From the NCBI GenBank assembly GCA_021324305.1, contig JAJPJI010000009.1, forward strand, positions 1 through 64,000: 64,000 bases of DNA. Direction: 5' to 3'. The notes beneath the pieces are model-generated. The model was not told where the DNA came from, did no database searches, and was given only the letters and a program-made list of their open reading frames with translations. The position numbers and the translations under genes were made by a program. This DNA comes from Gammaproteobacteria bacterium. GTDB lineage: Bacteria; Pseudomonadota; Gammaproteobacteria; DSM-16500. Positions 26,696 to 36,197 of this stretch are shown piece by piece (the stretch's first letter is position 1; the number at the start of each line of letters is the position of its first letter).

Positions 26696-28096
26696 TTAAA
26701 TAAGTTTCTGCCTCTCGGTCCTGTTATGTTCATTATCAAGAATCGCCAGCGCACATGCCACCGTACTTGAATAAATGTCATTGATACGGCTCATCAGAAC
26801 CGGCACTCGGCTGCCAAGCAATAATCCCGCGCTGCGTGACTCAGCCAGGTATTCAAGCTGTTCGGCAAGAATATTGCCTGTTTCAACACTGGGCACAACC
26901 AGAATGTCGGCATCACCAATGACCGGCGATGCAATGCCTTTTGATTTCGCTACTTCTGCGGAAATCACATTGTCAAACGTGAGCGGCCCATCCAGGATGC
27001 CGCCGCGTATTTGGCCCCGCTCAGCCATTTTACAGAGACCGGCGGCATCAACCGTGGATTTCATCGTTGAACTGACATTATCCATACCGGCGAGGATGGC
27101 AACTTTTGGCGTCTCAATGCCAAGTGCTTTCGCAAAATCGATGGCATTCTGGGTGATGCCGCGCTTCACATCCAGATTGGGATCCATGTGCACAACAGGA
27201 TCAGTGAGTATCAATGCCTTGTGATAGGTTGGCACATCGAGCACCATGACATAACTCATATGTCGTTCAGTCAAGAGTCCCTTATCCTGTTTTTGCATTA
27301 CATGCAATAAATCTTCCTTGGTCACGCCGCCTCTTACCAGCATCCCGACTTCGCGATTTCGCGCAAGCGCAATTGCTTTTGCAGTCGCCGCATGGCTATG
27401 TTCAACATCGATAATTTCATACTGACTGATATCGATTCCTGCCTCATCGGCCGCATACACGATGCGGTCCTTTTTTCCAATCAGCACCGGGATGATATAC
27501 CCCGAGAGCTGCGCATCGTGCACGGCTTCAATGATTTTCGCATGAACAGGGTGAATCACACCTGCCTTTAGCGGGCCGATGCTTTTAGCCTTGGTCAGAT
27601 ATGAGTCGAATAATGAATAGGGACGCCGCAAGGTAATTTCAGGCAATACCGCCTTAGGCCGGCGTATTTTTTTGGTGGGCGCGACAACTTCCGCTTGCCC
27701 TTCCATGACCACTTCATCCTTCTGGTTGCGCACTTCACAGGAAAATGTCACGCGTTTTTTTTCCGGATTTTTTTCCAGCGCGGTTACCTTGACCGTGAGT
27801 GTGTCGCCAATTGCAACAGGTTTTTTAAAACGTATTGTCTGGCCCACATAAATTGTACCAGGCCCTGGCAGCTGAGTGCCTAACACCGTTGAAATCAACG
27901 CGCCGCCCCACATGCCATGTCCAATAATTTTATGAAACATTTCACTTTGCGCATATTCAACATCGACATGAGCAGGATTGATATCGCCAGACATGATGGC
28001 GAATACCTGAATGTCTTTCTCCGTCAGCGTACGCGTGAGGCTGTCGGTGTCACCAACCTGGATCTCATCGAAAGTCCGGTTTTCCAAATATTCCAT
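26696..28096 (-). CDS. Bifunctional MaoC-like enoyl-CoA hydratase / phosphate acyltransferase
   Basis: Two domains are fused. Residues 1-140 form an (R)-specific enoyl-CoA hydratase of the MaoC/PhaJ type with the hydratase-2 motif SGDINPAHVD, which supplies (R)-3-hydroxyacyl-CoA from beta-oxidation intermediates. Residues about 155-466 form a phosphate acetyl/butyryltransferase domain (GVIHPVHAKIIEAVHDAQ, IPVLIGKKDRI, GMDNVSSTMKSTVDAAGL, ILDGPLTFDNVIS). It lies directly upstream of phaE and phaC, so it probably feeds the polyester pathway and exchanges acyl-CoA with acyl-phosphate. Such fusions are known in several proteobacteria. Length 466 aa. Confidence 0.9.
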   Translation of the reverse strand: MEYLENRTFDEIQVGDTDSLTRTLTEKDIQVFAIMSGDINPAHVDVEYAQSEMFHKIIGHGMWGGALISTVLGTQLPGPGTIYVGQTIRFKKPVAIGDTLTVKVTALEKNPEKKRVTFSCEVRNQKDEVVMEGQAEVVAPTKKIRRPKAVLPEITLRRPYSLFDSYLTKAKSIGPLKAGVIHPVHAKIIEAVHDAQLSGYIIPVLIGKKDRIVYAADEAGIDISQYEIIDVEHSHAATAKAIALARNREVGMLVRGGVTKEDLLHVMQKQDKGLLTERHMSYVMVLDVPTYHKALILTDPVVHMDPNLDVKRGITQNAIDFAKALGIETPKVAILAGMDNVSSTMKSTVDAAGLCKMAERGQIRGGILDGPLTFDNVISAEVAKSKGIASPVIGDADILVVPSVETGNILAEQLEYLAESRSAGLLLGSRVPVLMSRINDIYSSTVACALAILDNEHNRTERQKLI

Positions 28097-28157
28097 TGTT
28101 TCACTCTCATTCCATGATTATTTCATTCTACACGATTTTATCCATCTCACCAGGACG

Positions 28158-28190
28158 CTTAATATTGTATTAATAATATACATTTATACT
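28158..28190 (+). promoter_or_regulatory. PmrA-like box overlapping a promoter for the CaaX-tailed gene
   Basis: CTTAAT (28158-28163), five bases, ATTAAT (28169-28174) form the tandem repeat with 11-base period of PmrA sites. A -10 TATACT follows at 28185-28190, so the box covers the -35 position, the usual place for an OmpR-family activator. The gene starts at 28237, leaving a leader of about 40 bases. Confidence 0.55.
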
Positions 28191-28236
28191 GTGTTTCTTT
28201 ATTTTTGCAACTATCCATTGCCAAAGCGAGCTCGTC

Positions 28237-28980
28237 ATGCTCAGACAGCACACTATCAACAATGAATTATCAACATCACACCGCTTCCTTATCATTGGTT
28301 GCGGCCAATCCTCTCATCATGCTGTATCGCTTCATCCGCCTGAACAGTTTTTCACTGTCGATATGCTCGATACAAATAAGCCGCATCTCACTGGCGATAT
28401 TACCAATCAGCATGTTCTTGACTATCTGTCACAGCAGAAATTCGAACTCATCGCTATTGAATGTGTGCCGCAATTAGCGGTCATGCTAGATAACGCAAGC
28501 CGTAGGGCACTTATCAATCATTTGTTTTCGCTGCTTGCAGACAATGGTGTGTTGGCGATCATCGCATCCGGAAATATGTATGAAGACACCAATCTCTATC
28601 GGACGCTAACCAGGCATGTCGACAAATTCAAACTATATTGTGCCTATCGCCGTGACATGTGTCTGCCGAATTGCACGATAATCGCGGCAAAAACGGACAT
28701 GATATCCGAAGAAGCGGAAACATATATTAATCATGTCTTGAGACTGAAACATCTCGGTTGCCGCAGTATTGTCAGGACTGAAGAAATGATGGTGACAAGA
28801 CAAAGCTGTTATGAACGAAGCGAATTGAAAACATCAGCATTATTGAATAATCAAGGGATTTATCAGCCTGTGCGAAAAAGGAATTCGGTATCCAATGCCG
28901 GCATATCCAAAGAAACATCTTCCTTGTTGAATGACAATAATGACGAAATTCAAACATCATGCTGCTGCCTCATGATGTAA
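28237..28980 (+). CDS. Methyltransferase-fold protein with C-terminal CaaX-like tail
   Basis: The 247-residue protein has a Rossmann-type SAM methyltransferase pattern over residues 15-130. FLIIGCGQSSH is the first strand and glycine loop, FFTVDMLD the second strand, then ITGD-like TGDITNQ and FELIAIECVPQL, and LLADNGVLAII the later strand. The tail after residue 190 is flexible and Ser/Asn-rich and ends SCCCLMM. The last four residues, CLMM, fit a farnesyl-type CaaX box, with two further Cys that could be palmitoylated. No signal peptide. A PmrA-like promoter precedes it. A translocated effector lipidated by the host is inferred, not shown. The ribosome site is weak. Confidence 0.65.
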   Translation: MLRQHTINNELSTSHRFLIIGCGQSSHHAVSLHPPEQFFTVDMLDTNKPHLTGDITNQHVLDYLSQQKFELIAIECVPQLAVMLDNASRRALINHLFSLLADNGVLAIIASGNMYEDTNLYRTLTRHVDKFKLYCAYRRDMCLPNCTIIAAKTDMISEEAETYINHVLRLKHLGCRSIVRTEEMMVTRQSCYERSELKTSALLNNQGIYQPVRKRNSVSNAGISKETSSLLNDNNDEIQTSCCCLMM

Positions 28981-29041
28981 GTGCAAATACCACTCAAGCA
29001 TTTCCTGGACTGCAAATCAGTTACCACATGAACAATAAAAA

Positions 29042-29058
29042 GCCGGGATTAACCCGGC
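29042..29058. terminator. Bidirectional terminator between CaaX gene and OPT gene
   Basis: GCCGGG (29042-29047) pairs with CCCGGC (29053-29058) around a 5-base loop. On the minus strand it is followed by TTTTTATTG, a good rho-independent signal for the OPT transporter gene. On the plus strand it is followed by CGTTTATTG, serving the CaaX-tailed gene. Confidence 0.75.
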
Positions 29059-29126
29059 CGTTTATTGTCTGCGAAATGAACCAGCGGACACTGTCATTGT
29101 CCGCTCAACATGGTTGACAAGATACG

Positions 29127-31187
29127 CTAAACCTTTTTCATCACCACACGGTAAATCCATGCGCATAACATGAAGGTAACGATAATACTTAGAATTCCGG
29201 CAAATGACATATATTGATCCGGCATCAAGCGTAATGCGTCAGAACTCTGCTTGATCGCAAATGGAATCGCAAGCATCACACCCATGAGAGATGCGCCGGC
29301 GACAATTCCGCAACACAGCAGCAATCCACGATGACGATGCACATTCATACTGATATCGGCATCCGCCTGACCCCGTTGATGATGATAAAGGCGATCAAGA
29401 CGCATTTGCACTATCCAGGCCAATACACCGCCAATCACACAGGGTACGGAGCTGTCTAACGGGAGGTAAATGCCAAGTCCGACGGCAAGCACCGGCAGAC
29501 GCGTGCCGTATTGCTTCTTTAAATATTCATCAATGATGACACAAATCACGGCGATGAATGCACCTATCGCAATCATGTTCCATTGAAGCTGATGGCTGAA
29601 CACACCTTTGGCCACGGTTGCCATCAACCCAGCCTGCGGAGCCGATAACATCTGCGCCGGATTCATGTCGGGACGCGGAAACACACCGCCGATACCATAT
29701 GCATCGTAAAGTAACTGCAAAATCGGGGGGATAACAAATGATGAAACAACCACGCCCAATATCAGCATGACTTGTTGTTTCCACGGCGTTGAGCCCACGA
29801 TCTGGCCTACTTTTAAATCCTGCATGGTGTCATTTGAAATCGACAGGGCTGCGCCAATTACAACCATGCTGCCTATCGCGACGACAGACCCAATCATTTC
29901 TTTTGTCTGATTATCCCAATCTGTGTAACTGAAAAACGCCATGAATACCAGACAGATAATAAGCAGGGCGGAAACCAGCAGGCCAGAAACAGGGCTGTTG
30001 GTCGATCCAATTAATCCGGCGAAATAAGCCATGATGGAACAGAATGCAAATCCGCCAATCAGGATATAAATCGTCCCAAAACCTGACAGGAAATAACGGA
30101 AACTGGGTTCAATATTCATCTCGTTCGGAATGATTGCATTCGCGATCAGGAAGAAGATTGGTATCAATAAAAGAAACGCTGCGATGAACACGTAATGAAT
30201 CGGGATATCTCGCTCGGTACGCAAGGTGTCAGCATGCTGACCCAGACGGATCTGCCTGACTGCCGTAAATGACATCACCATACTGTTGATAACCGGTTTG
30301 AACAAGGTACAGAGCGTCCATAACCCGCCGATTAACATGGTGCCTACGCCCATGTAGCGTATATGTGATTTCCAGATGATCATGGCCATCTGGTTTGCAG
30401 AGTCAGCTTCAGGAAGTCCGTAAACCGAGGAGAGAATTGGCACGCCTGCCAGCCAGCCAATGGCGATGCCAACCAGCAGACTCAGCGCAACATTGATACC
30501 CACGATGTACCCGGCGGCAATCAGTGCGGGTGACAATCCCAGGCCAAAGCCAAAAATCATGTTTGAGGATTTGACCCAATATTGAAAGGTATCGGTGAGA
30601 ATCTGGAATCCTGACTGGAACAAGGCGATCACGCCTCCGATCACACCCCCACCCACCAGTGAACGCAAGTCACCTTCCTCGCGCTTCGCACTGGCTTTTA
30701 ATACATTGCCAATCGCAACTGCTTCCGGATAACGCAGTGTTTTATCCTGCAATAACGCACGACGCAGCGGAATGGTAAAAAGCACGCCGAGTCCGCCTCC
30801 GAGCAAACTCGTAATTACCGTTTGCCAATAATTAAACCTGTCCCAGACATGCAGAATAATCAATGCAGGCAAAATAAAGGCGATACCGGCTGTAAGTGCT
30901 TCACCCACCGATGCCATGATTTGCACCATGTTATTTTCAAGGATGTTGGAATTCCGGAAAAACCGCAAAATACCCATCGAAATTACCGCGGCAGGTATGG
31001 ACGCAGAAACCGTCACTCCCACTTTCAATCCGAGAAACGCATTCGCTGCTGCCAGCACCACGGTCAAAATTACACCCAGAACAATTACTCGCAGCGTGAT
31101 CTCGGGCAGAGACATGCTGGCTGGAATAATCGGCTGGTCGTCACCGGGACCGGTTGATTTGCTTTTGATTTGGTTGTTATCCGCCAT
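29127..31187 (-). CDS. OPT family oligopeptide transporter
   Basis: This inner-membrane carrier belongs to the oligopeptide transporter superfamily, whose bacterial members import small peptides or metal chelates. The 686-residue protein is almost wholly hydrophobic with about 15 predicted membrane segments. Family landmarks are the N-terminal ITLRVIVLGVILTVVLAAANAFLGLKVG, SVGEALTAGIAFILPAL, LLGGGLGVLFTIPLRRALL, RYPEAVAIGNVLKA and GAGLGPALI-like GFGLGLSPALIAAGYIVG. ATG 31187 has an AGGA ribosome site. It lies 78 bases after engB. The substrate cannot be told from sequence; peptide uptake suits an amino-acid-dependent intracellular life (inference). Confidence 0.9.
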   Translation of the reverse strand: MADNNQIKSKSTGPGDDQPIIPASMSLPEITLRVIVLGVILTVVLAAANAFLGLKVGVTVSASIPAAVISMGILRFFRNSNILENNMVQIMASVGEALTAGIAFILPALIILHVWDRFNYWQTVITSLLGGGLGVLFTIPLRRALLQDKTLRYPEAVAIGNVLKASAKREEGDLRSLVGGGVIGGVIALFQSGFQILTDTFQYWVKSSNMIFGFGLGLSPALIAAGYIVGINVALSLLVGIAIGWLAGVPILSSVYGLPEADSANQMAMIIWKSHIRYMGVGTMLIGGLWTLCTLFKPVINSMVMSFTAVRQIRLGQHADTLRTERDIPIHYVFIAAFLLLIPIFFLIANAIIPNEMNIEPSFRYFLSGFGTIYILIGGFAFCSIMAYFAGLIGSTNSPVSGLLVSALLIICLVFMAFFSYTDWDNQTKEMIGSVVAIGSMVVIGAALSISNDTMQDLKVGQIVGSTPWKQQVMLILGVVVSSFVIPPILQLLYDAYGIGGVFPRPDMNPAQMLSAPQAGLMATVAKGVFSHQLQWNMIAIGAFIAVICVIIDEYLKKQYGTRLPVLAVGLGIYLPLDSSVPCVIGGVLAWIVQMRLDRLYHHQRGQADADISMNVHRHRGLLLCCGIVAGASLMGVMLAIPFAIKQSSDALRLMPDQYMSFAGILSIIVTFMLCAWIYRVVMKKV

Positions 31188-31265
31188 GATATTTCCTCAG
31201 AATTCTTATTTTTTGAGATAACCTCTCACTATCGTTCCTTTTCTCAAAGAGTATTGAATACTCTC

Positions 31266-31868
31266 TCATCTTTTGTCCTCATACCACTGATCCAGCAATC
31301 CGTGGAGTTCTTTTAATCCCACGCCTTTTAATGCAGAGAACACTTGGAAAGTAACAGAATTGTGATACCCCGTCAAAGATGCTTTTACTTCGCGAAGTGT
31401 TTTCCCGATGTCATTGTTACTTAGCTTGTCTGCCTTGTTCAAAAGAATATGTACCGGCAAACCGCGGTCCTCACAATAGTCGAGTAATTGCCTGTCCAGG
31501 TCCTTGAGCGGGTGGCGAATATCCATGACCAGTATAAGCCCCTTGAGACACTCGCGATTACGAAAATAGGCATCAATTGTCTTCTGCCATTTACGCTTGG
31601 CGGCTGGCGGAGCTTTCGCAAAGCCATATCCAGGCAGATCTGCTATCCGACGCTCTTCATCCAGTGCAAACATGTTAATCATCTGGGTGCGTCCGGGGGT
31701 TTTGCTGACACGCGCCAGGCTCTTGTTGTGCGTTATGCGATTGAGAACACTGGATTTTCCGGCATTGGAGCGTCCAACCACAGCAACCTCGATACCCAGG
31801 TCAGACGGCAACTGCTCAACATCAGCTACACTTAAAAGAAAATATGCTTTTTGATAATGTATGGCCAT
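31266..31868 (-). CDS. engB: Ribosome biogenesis GTPase EngB/YihA
   Basis: This essential TRAFAC GTPase works in late 50S subunit assembly. G1 is GRSNAGKSS, G2 TPGRTQ, G3 DLPGYGFA, G4 LNKADKLS, and G5 FSALKGVGL is present. At 200 aa from ATG 31868 it has normal length; the open frame begins five codons earlier. It is divergent from uvrD across a 92-base spacer and upstream of the OPT gene on the same strand. Confidence 0.94.
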   Translation of the reverse strand: MAIHYQKAYFLLSVADVEQLPSDLGIEVAVVGRSNAGKSSVLNRITHNKSLARVSKTPGRTQMINMFALDEERRIADLPGYGFAKAPPAAKRKWQKTIDAYFRNRECLKGLILVMDIRHPLKDLDRQLLDYCEDRGLPVHILLNKADKLSNNDIGKTLREVKASLTGYHNSVTFQVFSALKGVGLKELHGLLDQWYEDKR

Positions 31869-31960
31869 ATTAGAATACTTCACTCATATAAATTGGCGGC
31901 AGAGAAACCAGGCATGCCTTGCGCTGTCTGGCTTCTCTGCCACCGCTACTGGAACCTGAC

Positions 31961-34111
31961 ATGATACTCAATTCACTTAATCCAGCACAGCAAGAAGCTG
32001 TGCGCGCACCTCTGGGTCACCAGCTCGTACTGGCTGGCGCCGGCAGCGGCAAGACCCGTGTGCTCACACACCGCATAGTGTGGCTGATTGAAAATGAAAA
32101 AATATCTCCTTTCAATATATTAGCGGTCACCTTCACGAACAAGGCGGCCAATGAAATGCGTTCGCGCATAGAAAAAATGCTGCATCATGTTCCTGCCAGG
32201 AGCATGTGGATAGGCACTTTTCATGGCCTGTCACACCGTTTTTTACGTGCTCACTGGCAAGAAGCCGGCTTGCCGCAGTCATTCCAGATTCTGGACTCCG
32301 ATGATCAATTCCGAATGATACGCCGTGTCATTCATTCATTAAACCTGGATGAAGACCGGTTTCCGCCCAAAGAAGCGCAGTGGTTTATTAACAAGCAGAA
32401 AGAGGAAGGACGAGAACCGCATCAGGTCGATGTGCGTGACTTTACCGTACAGGCATTTATTAAGGTATATCAGGCTTATCAGGAAGCCTGTCAGCGCGCT
32501 GGAGTGATTGATTTTGCGGATCTGCTGCTGAAAACATACAAGCTCCTGCTGTCAAACGCCGAATTGCGCGCACACTACCAGGAACGTTTTCGCTGCCTGC
32601 TGGTCGATGAATTCCAGGACACCAATACCATCCAGTACGACTGGCTGAAATTATTTGCCGGCGATTCAAATTCCGTCATGATTGTAGGCGACGATGATCA
32701 ATCCATCTATGGCTGGCGCGGCGCGCGCATCGAAAACATACAGCGCTTTTCCAAGGATTTCCCCGGAGCGGCCGTGATTCGGCTGGAACAGAATTACCGG
32801 TCATCAGGCACTATTCTGAAGGCAGCAAACGCGCTCATCTCGCAAAATTCAGGACGGCTAGGCAAGAATCTCTGGACCGATGGCAAAGACGGCGAACCCA
32901 TCACTGTCTATGCCGGATTCAATGAAACCGATGAAGCCTTTTTTATCGTCAATCGAATTCGTGACTTGCGTCAGGGTGATTATGCGTTGCGTGAGATAGC
33001 CGTGCTATACCGCTCAAACGCGCAATCCCGTGTGCTTGAAGAGGCTCTGATGCAATACGGCATTCCTTATCGAGTCTACGGCGGGCTGAGATATTTTGAT
33101 CGCCAGGAAATCAAGGATGCGCTCTCGTATCTGCGCCTCATTGCCAACCGTTCTGATGATCCTGCGTTTGAACGCATCATCAATACTCCGACCCGCGGAA
33201 TCGGCGACCGCACCCTCGTTGCCATACGCGAGCACGCAAAAACCCATGGTTTGACGTTATGGAATGCCCTGCAGGAATTGATCGAGCAGAAATTCTTTGC
33301 GGCACGCGCAGAAACCTCACTGGTTTCCTTCATTAACCTCATCAATACCATGACAGAACGAACCATTGCGCTGGAACTGCATAAACAGGTTGAATACGTA
33401 CTCTATGCCAGCGGGCTGATTGAGCATTACCGTAAGGAAAAAGGCGAAAAAGGGCTCACACGCCTTGAAAACCTGGAGGAACTGGTAAACGCCGCGCATC
33501 AATTTGCGCAGGATGGCGTCTCTGACGATATGCCGCCGCTGGCCGCGTTTCTGGCCTACGCAGCGCTGGAATCCAGTGATGAACAGGCAGATACATACGA
33601 TGACTGCGTGCAGCTCATGACGCTGCACTCAGCGAAGGGCCTGGAATTCCCGGTGGTATTTCTTGCAGGATGCGAAGAGGAGTTATTTCCGCATTACCTT
33701 TCAATGAATGATCCCAAGGCAATTGAAGAAGAACGCCGGCTTTGTTATGTCGGCGTCACCCGAGCCATGCGCAAACTTTTCATGACTTATGCAGAAGTGC
33801 GGCGCACTTACGGCAAGGAAGCCTATCATCGTCCGTCGCGTTTTCTTCACGAGATTCCGGTTGAACTGGTTGACGAAGTGCGTTTTCGCACGAAAACAAC
33901 GCGTGTTGTCACACACACAGCAAAAGACCCTTTCACTTACAAACCTGAAGTACAAGGCAGCTTTCGTGCTGGCCAGGAAGTGCATCATCGTATTTTTGGT
34001 GATGGCACTGTACTCGACTGCGAAGGCGATGGCGAAGACATGAAGGTCAAGGTACGTTTCGCGAAAGTCGGTACCAAGGTATTAATCGCCAGTTATCTGA
34101 CAGCAAAATGA
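31961..34111 (+). CDS. uvrD: DNA helicase II UvrD
   Basis: This superfamily 1A 3'-5' helicase serves nucleotide excision and mismatch repair. The helicase motifs run in order: NPAQQEAV (Q motif), LAGAGSGKTRVL (I), AVTFTNKAA (Ia), VDEFQDTN (II), GDDDQSIYGWRGA (III), LEQNYRS (IV), TLHSAKGLEF (V) and CYVGVTRAM (VI). A C-terminal Tudor-like segment (GQEVHHRIFGDGTVLDCEGDG) supports UvrD over Rep. ATG 31961 is chosen because the protein then starts ILNSLNPAQQEAV as in E. coli (716 aa); a TTG lies 14 codons earlier. Confidence 0.94.
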   Translation: MILNSLNPAQQEAVRAPLGHQLVLAGAGSGKTRVLTHRIVWLIENEKISPFNILAVTFTNKAANEMRSRIEKMLHHVPARSMWIGTFHGLSHRFLRAHWQEAGLPQSFQILDSDDQFRMIRRVIHSLNLDEDRFPPKEAQWFINKQKEEGREPHQVDVRDFTVQAFIKVYQAYQEACQRAGVIDFADLLLKTYKLLLSNAELRAHYQERFRCLLVDEFQDTNTIQYDWLKLFAGDSNSVMIVGDDDQSIYGWRGARIENIQRFSKDFPGAAVIRLEQNYRSSGTILKAANALISQNSGRLGKNLWTDGKDGEPITVYAGFNETDEAFFIVNRIRDLRQGDYALREIAVLYRSNAQSRVLEEALMQYGIPYRVYGGLRYFDRQEIKDALSYLRLIANRSDDPAFERIINTPTRGIGDRTLVAIREHAKTHGLTLWNALQELIEQKFFAARAETSLVSFINLINTMTERTIALELHKQVEYVLYASGLIEHYRKEKGEKGLTRLENLEELVNAAHQFAQDGVSDDMPPLAAFLAYAALESSDEQADTYDDCVQLMTLHSAKGLEFPVVFLAGCEEELFPHYLSMNDPKAIEEERRLCYVGVTRAMRKLFMTYAEVRRTYGKEAYHRPSRFLHEIPVELVDEVRFRTKTTRVVTHTAKDPFTYKPEVQGSFRAGQEVHHRIFGDGTVLDCEGDGEDMKVKVRFAKVGTKVLIASYLTAK

Positions 34112-34209
34112 CGCGGCGGCCGAAATGGAGACCAGAATGTCTTTCTCTTCATCCAGCGCTTTACGCGCAGGATCGAGAAAAACACAGGCATGATCTGAGG
34201 AAATGAACA

Positions 34210-35226
34210 ATGTATTCGGCTCTAAAAAGAATATTATTCCTGCTCGACCCGGAGAAAGCGCATTATGCTGCTCTGCGCAGCCTGAATCTTGCTTACCTTT
34301 CCGGAATATCGCGCTTCTTTCCCAGCACTCCCGCTGCGCCGGTTACTATAATGGGCCTGTCTTTCCCCAATCCCATCGGACTGGCAGCAGGCTTTGATAA
34401 GAATGGCGATTATGTCGATGCGCTGGCCTCACTTGGCTTCGGATTCATTGAAGTCGGCACCGTGACACCAAAGCCGCAGGACGGGAATCCCAAACCGCGG
34501 CTATTTCGTCTAACGGAGCAGGAAGCCATTATCAACCGCATGGGATTCAACAACAAGGGCCTAGAACATATGGCCCGTCAGCTTGAGAAAACAAAATATC
34601 GGGGAATACTGGGGATCAATATAGGGAAAAACAAGGACACCCCAAACGAGCGTGCTGTTGATGATTATTTAATTGGATTCAGGACCCTCTGGAGGTATGC
34701 GAGCTATGTCACAATCAATATTTCGTCGCCCAACACAGCAGGACTGCGAGACTTGCAGCAAAGTGAACTGCTTTCCAATCTGTTATGTGTGCTCAAGCAG
34801 GAGCAGCGCGCCGTTTTTCTGAATGAAAAAAAATATGTGCCTCTGGTTGTAAAGATTTCTCCGGATTTAAACACCGAAGAATTACACTCCATGGCCAGTG
34901 TATTTCTGAAAGAACAGGTTGACGGAGTCATTGCCACCAACACCACCTTGCAGCGAAACGGGGTTGAAAATTCCCGTTATGCGAACGAAGCTGGAGGATT
35001 GAGCGGCAAGCCACTATTAACCCGCAGCTCTCAAATCACATCACAGCTGCATTCCCTATTGAAAGACAGGATTCCTGTTATCGCCTCCGGCGGCGTCATG
35101 GATGAAAACGCTGCGCAAGAGAAATATACATGCGGCGCCAGGCTGTTACAGATTTATTCCGGGTTCATTTACTCAGGACCCGGCTTGATTCAAAGACTGG
35201 CGAAGATACAACCACCTTCTCGTTAG
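34210..35226 (+). CDS. pyrD: Dihydroorotate dehydrogenase (quinone), class 2
   Basis: This FMN enzyme of the inner membrane oxidises dihydroorotate with quinone in pyrimidine synthesis. The N-terminal helical membrane-binding part (YSALKRILFLLDPEKAHYAAL) marks class 2. Catalytic and flavin segments are GLAAGFDKNGDYVDAL, VGTVTPKPQDGNPKPRLFRL, NRMGFNN, YVTINISSPNTAGLRDLQ with the catalytic Ser, and VIASGGVMDENAA. Length 338 aa is typical. AGGA precedes ATG 34210. The 98-base spacer from uvrD holds no gene. Confidence 0.95.
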   Translation: MYSALKRILFLLDPEKAHYAALRSLNLAYLSGISRFFPSTPAAPVTIMGLSFPNPIGLAAGFDKNGDYVDALASLGFGFIEVGTVTPKPQDGNPKPRLFRLTEQEAIINRMGFNNKGLEHMARQLEKTKYRGILGINIGKNKDTPNERAVDDYLIGFRTLWRYASYVTINISSPNTAGLRDLQQSELLSNLLCVLKQEQRAVFLNEKKYVPLVVKISPDLNTEELHSMASVFLKEQVDGVIATNTTLQRNGVENSRYANEAGGLSGKPLLTRSSQITSQLHSLLKDRIPVIASGGVMDENAAQEKYTCGARLLQIYSGFIYSGPGLIQRLAKIQPPSR

Positions 35227-35235
35227 CCGTCCTGT

Positions 35236-35269
35236 TCTGCGGCCTCTCCGGATACAGGGAGGCCGCAGA
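35236..35269. terminator. Strong inverted repeat between convergent pyrD and TPR-like gene
   Basis: TCTGCGGCCTC (35236-35246) and GAGGCCGCAGA (35259-35269) form 11 perfect G+C-rich pairs with a 12-base loop, just after the pyrD stop. There is no T-run, so it may act as a bidirectional hairpin terminator or a transcript stabiliser. Confidence 0.6.
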
Positions 35270-35277
35270 CAATCACA

Positions 35278-36156
35278 TCATACCGATTTCCGGTTTACAG
35301 AATGATGACTGGATGCTTCGTGTTTTACCGCTGTAACCGTTCCCTGCTTTGGCTTGCTTGCAAAAAATGCGCCATATTTTCCGGCATGCCGCTGACCAGT
35401 GGCTACGCGATGACTGGCGGAGGTTTTCACCGCAGTGACAGGCGAACCAGGCTCAACATCATCACTTAATACACTGTAAATATTAAAGCCAGGGTCCCGT
35501 TTCATTTCACTCAATGACAGATGGCGAGATTCTGAAGACGCTTGCTGTTTTTTTCCTTTCTTTTGCTGCCGGGAAAGCGCGCGTGTTTCTGCTTCCTTGA
35601 GCTTCTTTTCCATTCTCGCCTGGTGCTGCTTCTCCAGTCCTGTCTGAGCGCTTTTTAAAAGCGCTTCCAACTGAATCATGTGCTTTTGTTTTGGTAAATT
35701 TTCACGAGACAGTCTATTGCTGCCTAGAACCTGATTCATTGCATTTAACACCGCCTTGCTCGCTCCGTAGCGATGAAGCTGCTGCAACAGATTGGCAGCA
35801 TATAAATAAGCATGCCAGCAGTAAGGCGATTTCTCACGAATGGACTGATAACATTTAAGGGCCGAGTGACTTTCATGTAATATCTCATGCAGCATGGCTT
35901 TAAGAACAGGCACGCGGGTCTGCTCAGGAAGACTCGTTTGCAGTTCAGCGATCTTGGCTTCAATAGCGGCAACGAGCGCCCTGTTTTGCCATCTTCTTGA
36001 GATACGCAAGTCTCTGATGATTGTTTCCAGCCGCCAAACAGCACTTGACGGATCGCTTGCGACAAGATCCGCATTAATTGATTTTAATCGCGCATAAATT
36101 GAAGGTTGCTTTTCAGAAGGACTTTCCTGAGAACCCGTTGACCGCATAAATGACAT
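35278..36156 (-). CDS. Unknown protein with TPR-like helical domain
   Basis: The 292-residue protein has a helical region (about residues 20-160) that looks like degenerate tetratricopeptide repeats (VLKAMLHEILHESHSALKCYQSI, CWHAYLYAANLLQQLHRYGASKAVLNAM). A basic coiled stretch (RMEKKLKEAETRALSRQQKKGKKQQ) and a Ser/His-rich disordered tail follow. There is no signal peptide. No enzyme motif was recognised. It lies between convergent pyrD and upstream glmS. The composition suggests an effector or scaffold protein, with low certainty. Confidence 0.55.
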   Translation of the reverse strand: MSFMRSTGSQESPSEKQPSIYARLKSINADLVASDPSSAVWRLETIIRDLRISRRWQNRALVAAIEAKIAELQTSLPEQTRVPVLKAMLHEILHESHSALKCYQSIREKSPYCWHAYLYAANLLQQLHRYGASKAVLNAMNQVLGSNRLSRENLPKQKHMIQLEALLKSAQTGLEKQHQARMEKKLKEAETRALSRQQKKGKKQQASSESRHLSLSEMKRDPGFNIYSVLSDDVEPGSPVTAVKTSASHRVATGQRHAGKYGAFFASKPKQGTVTAVKHEASSHHSVNRKSV

Positions 36157-36197
36157 AAAAAATCCTGATTTTAATTAAATATAATGAATATCCGCTC

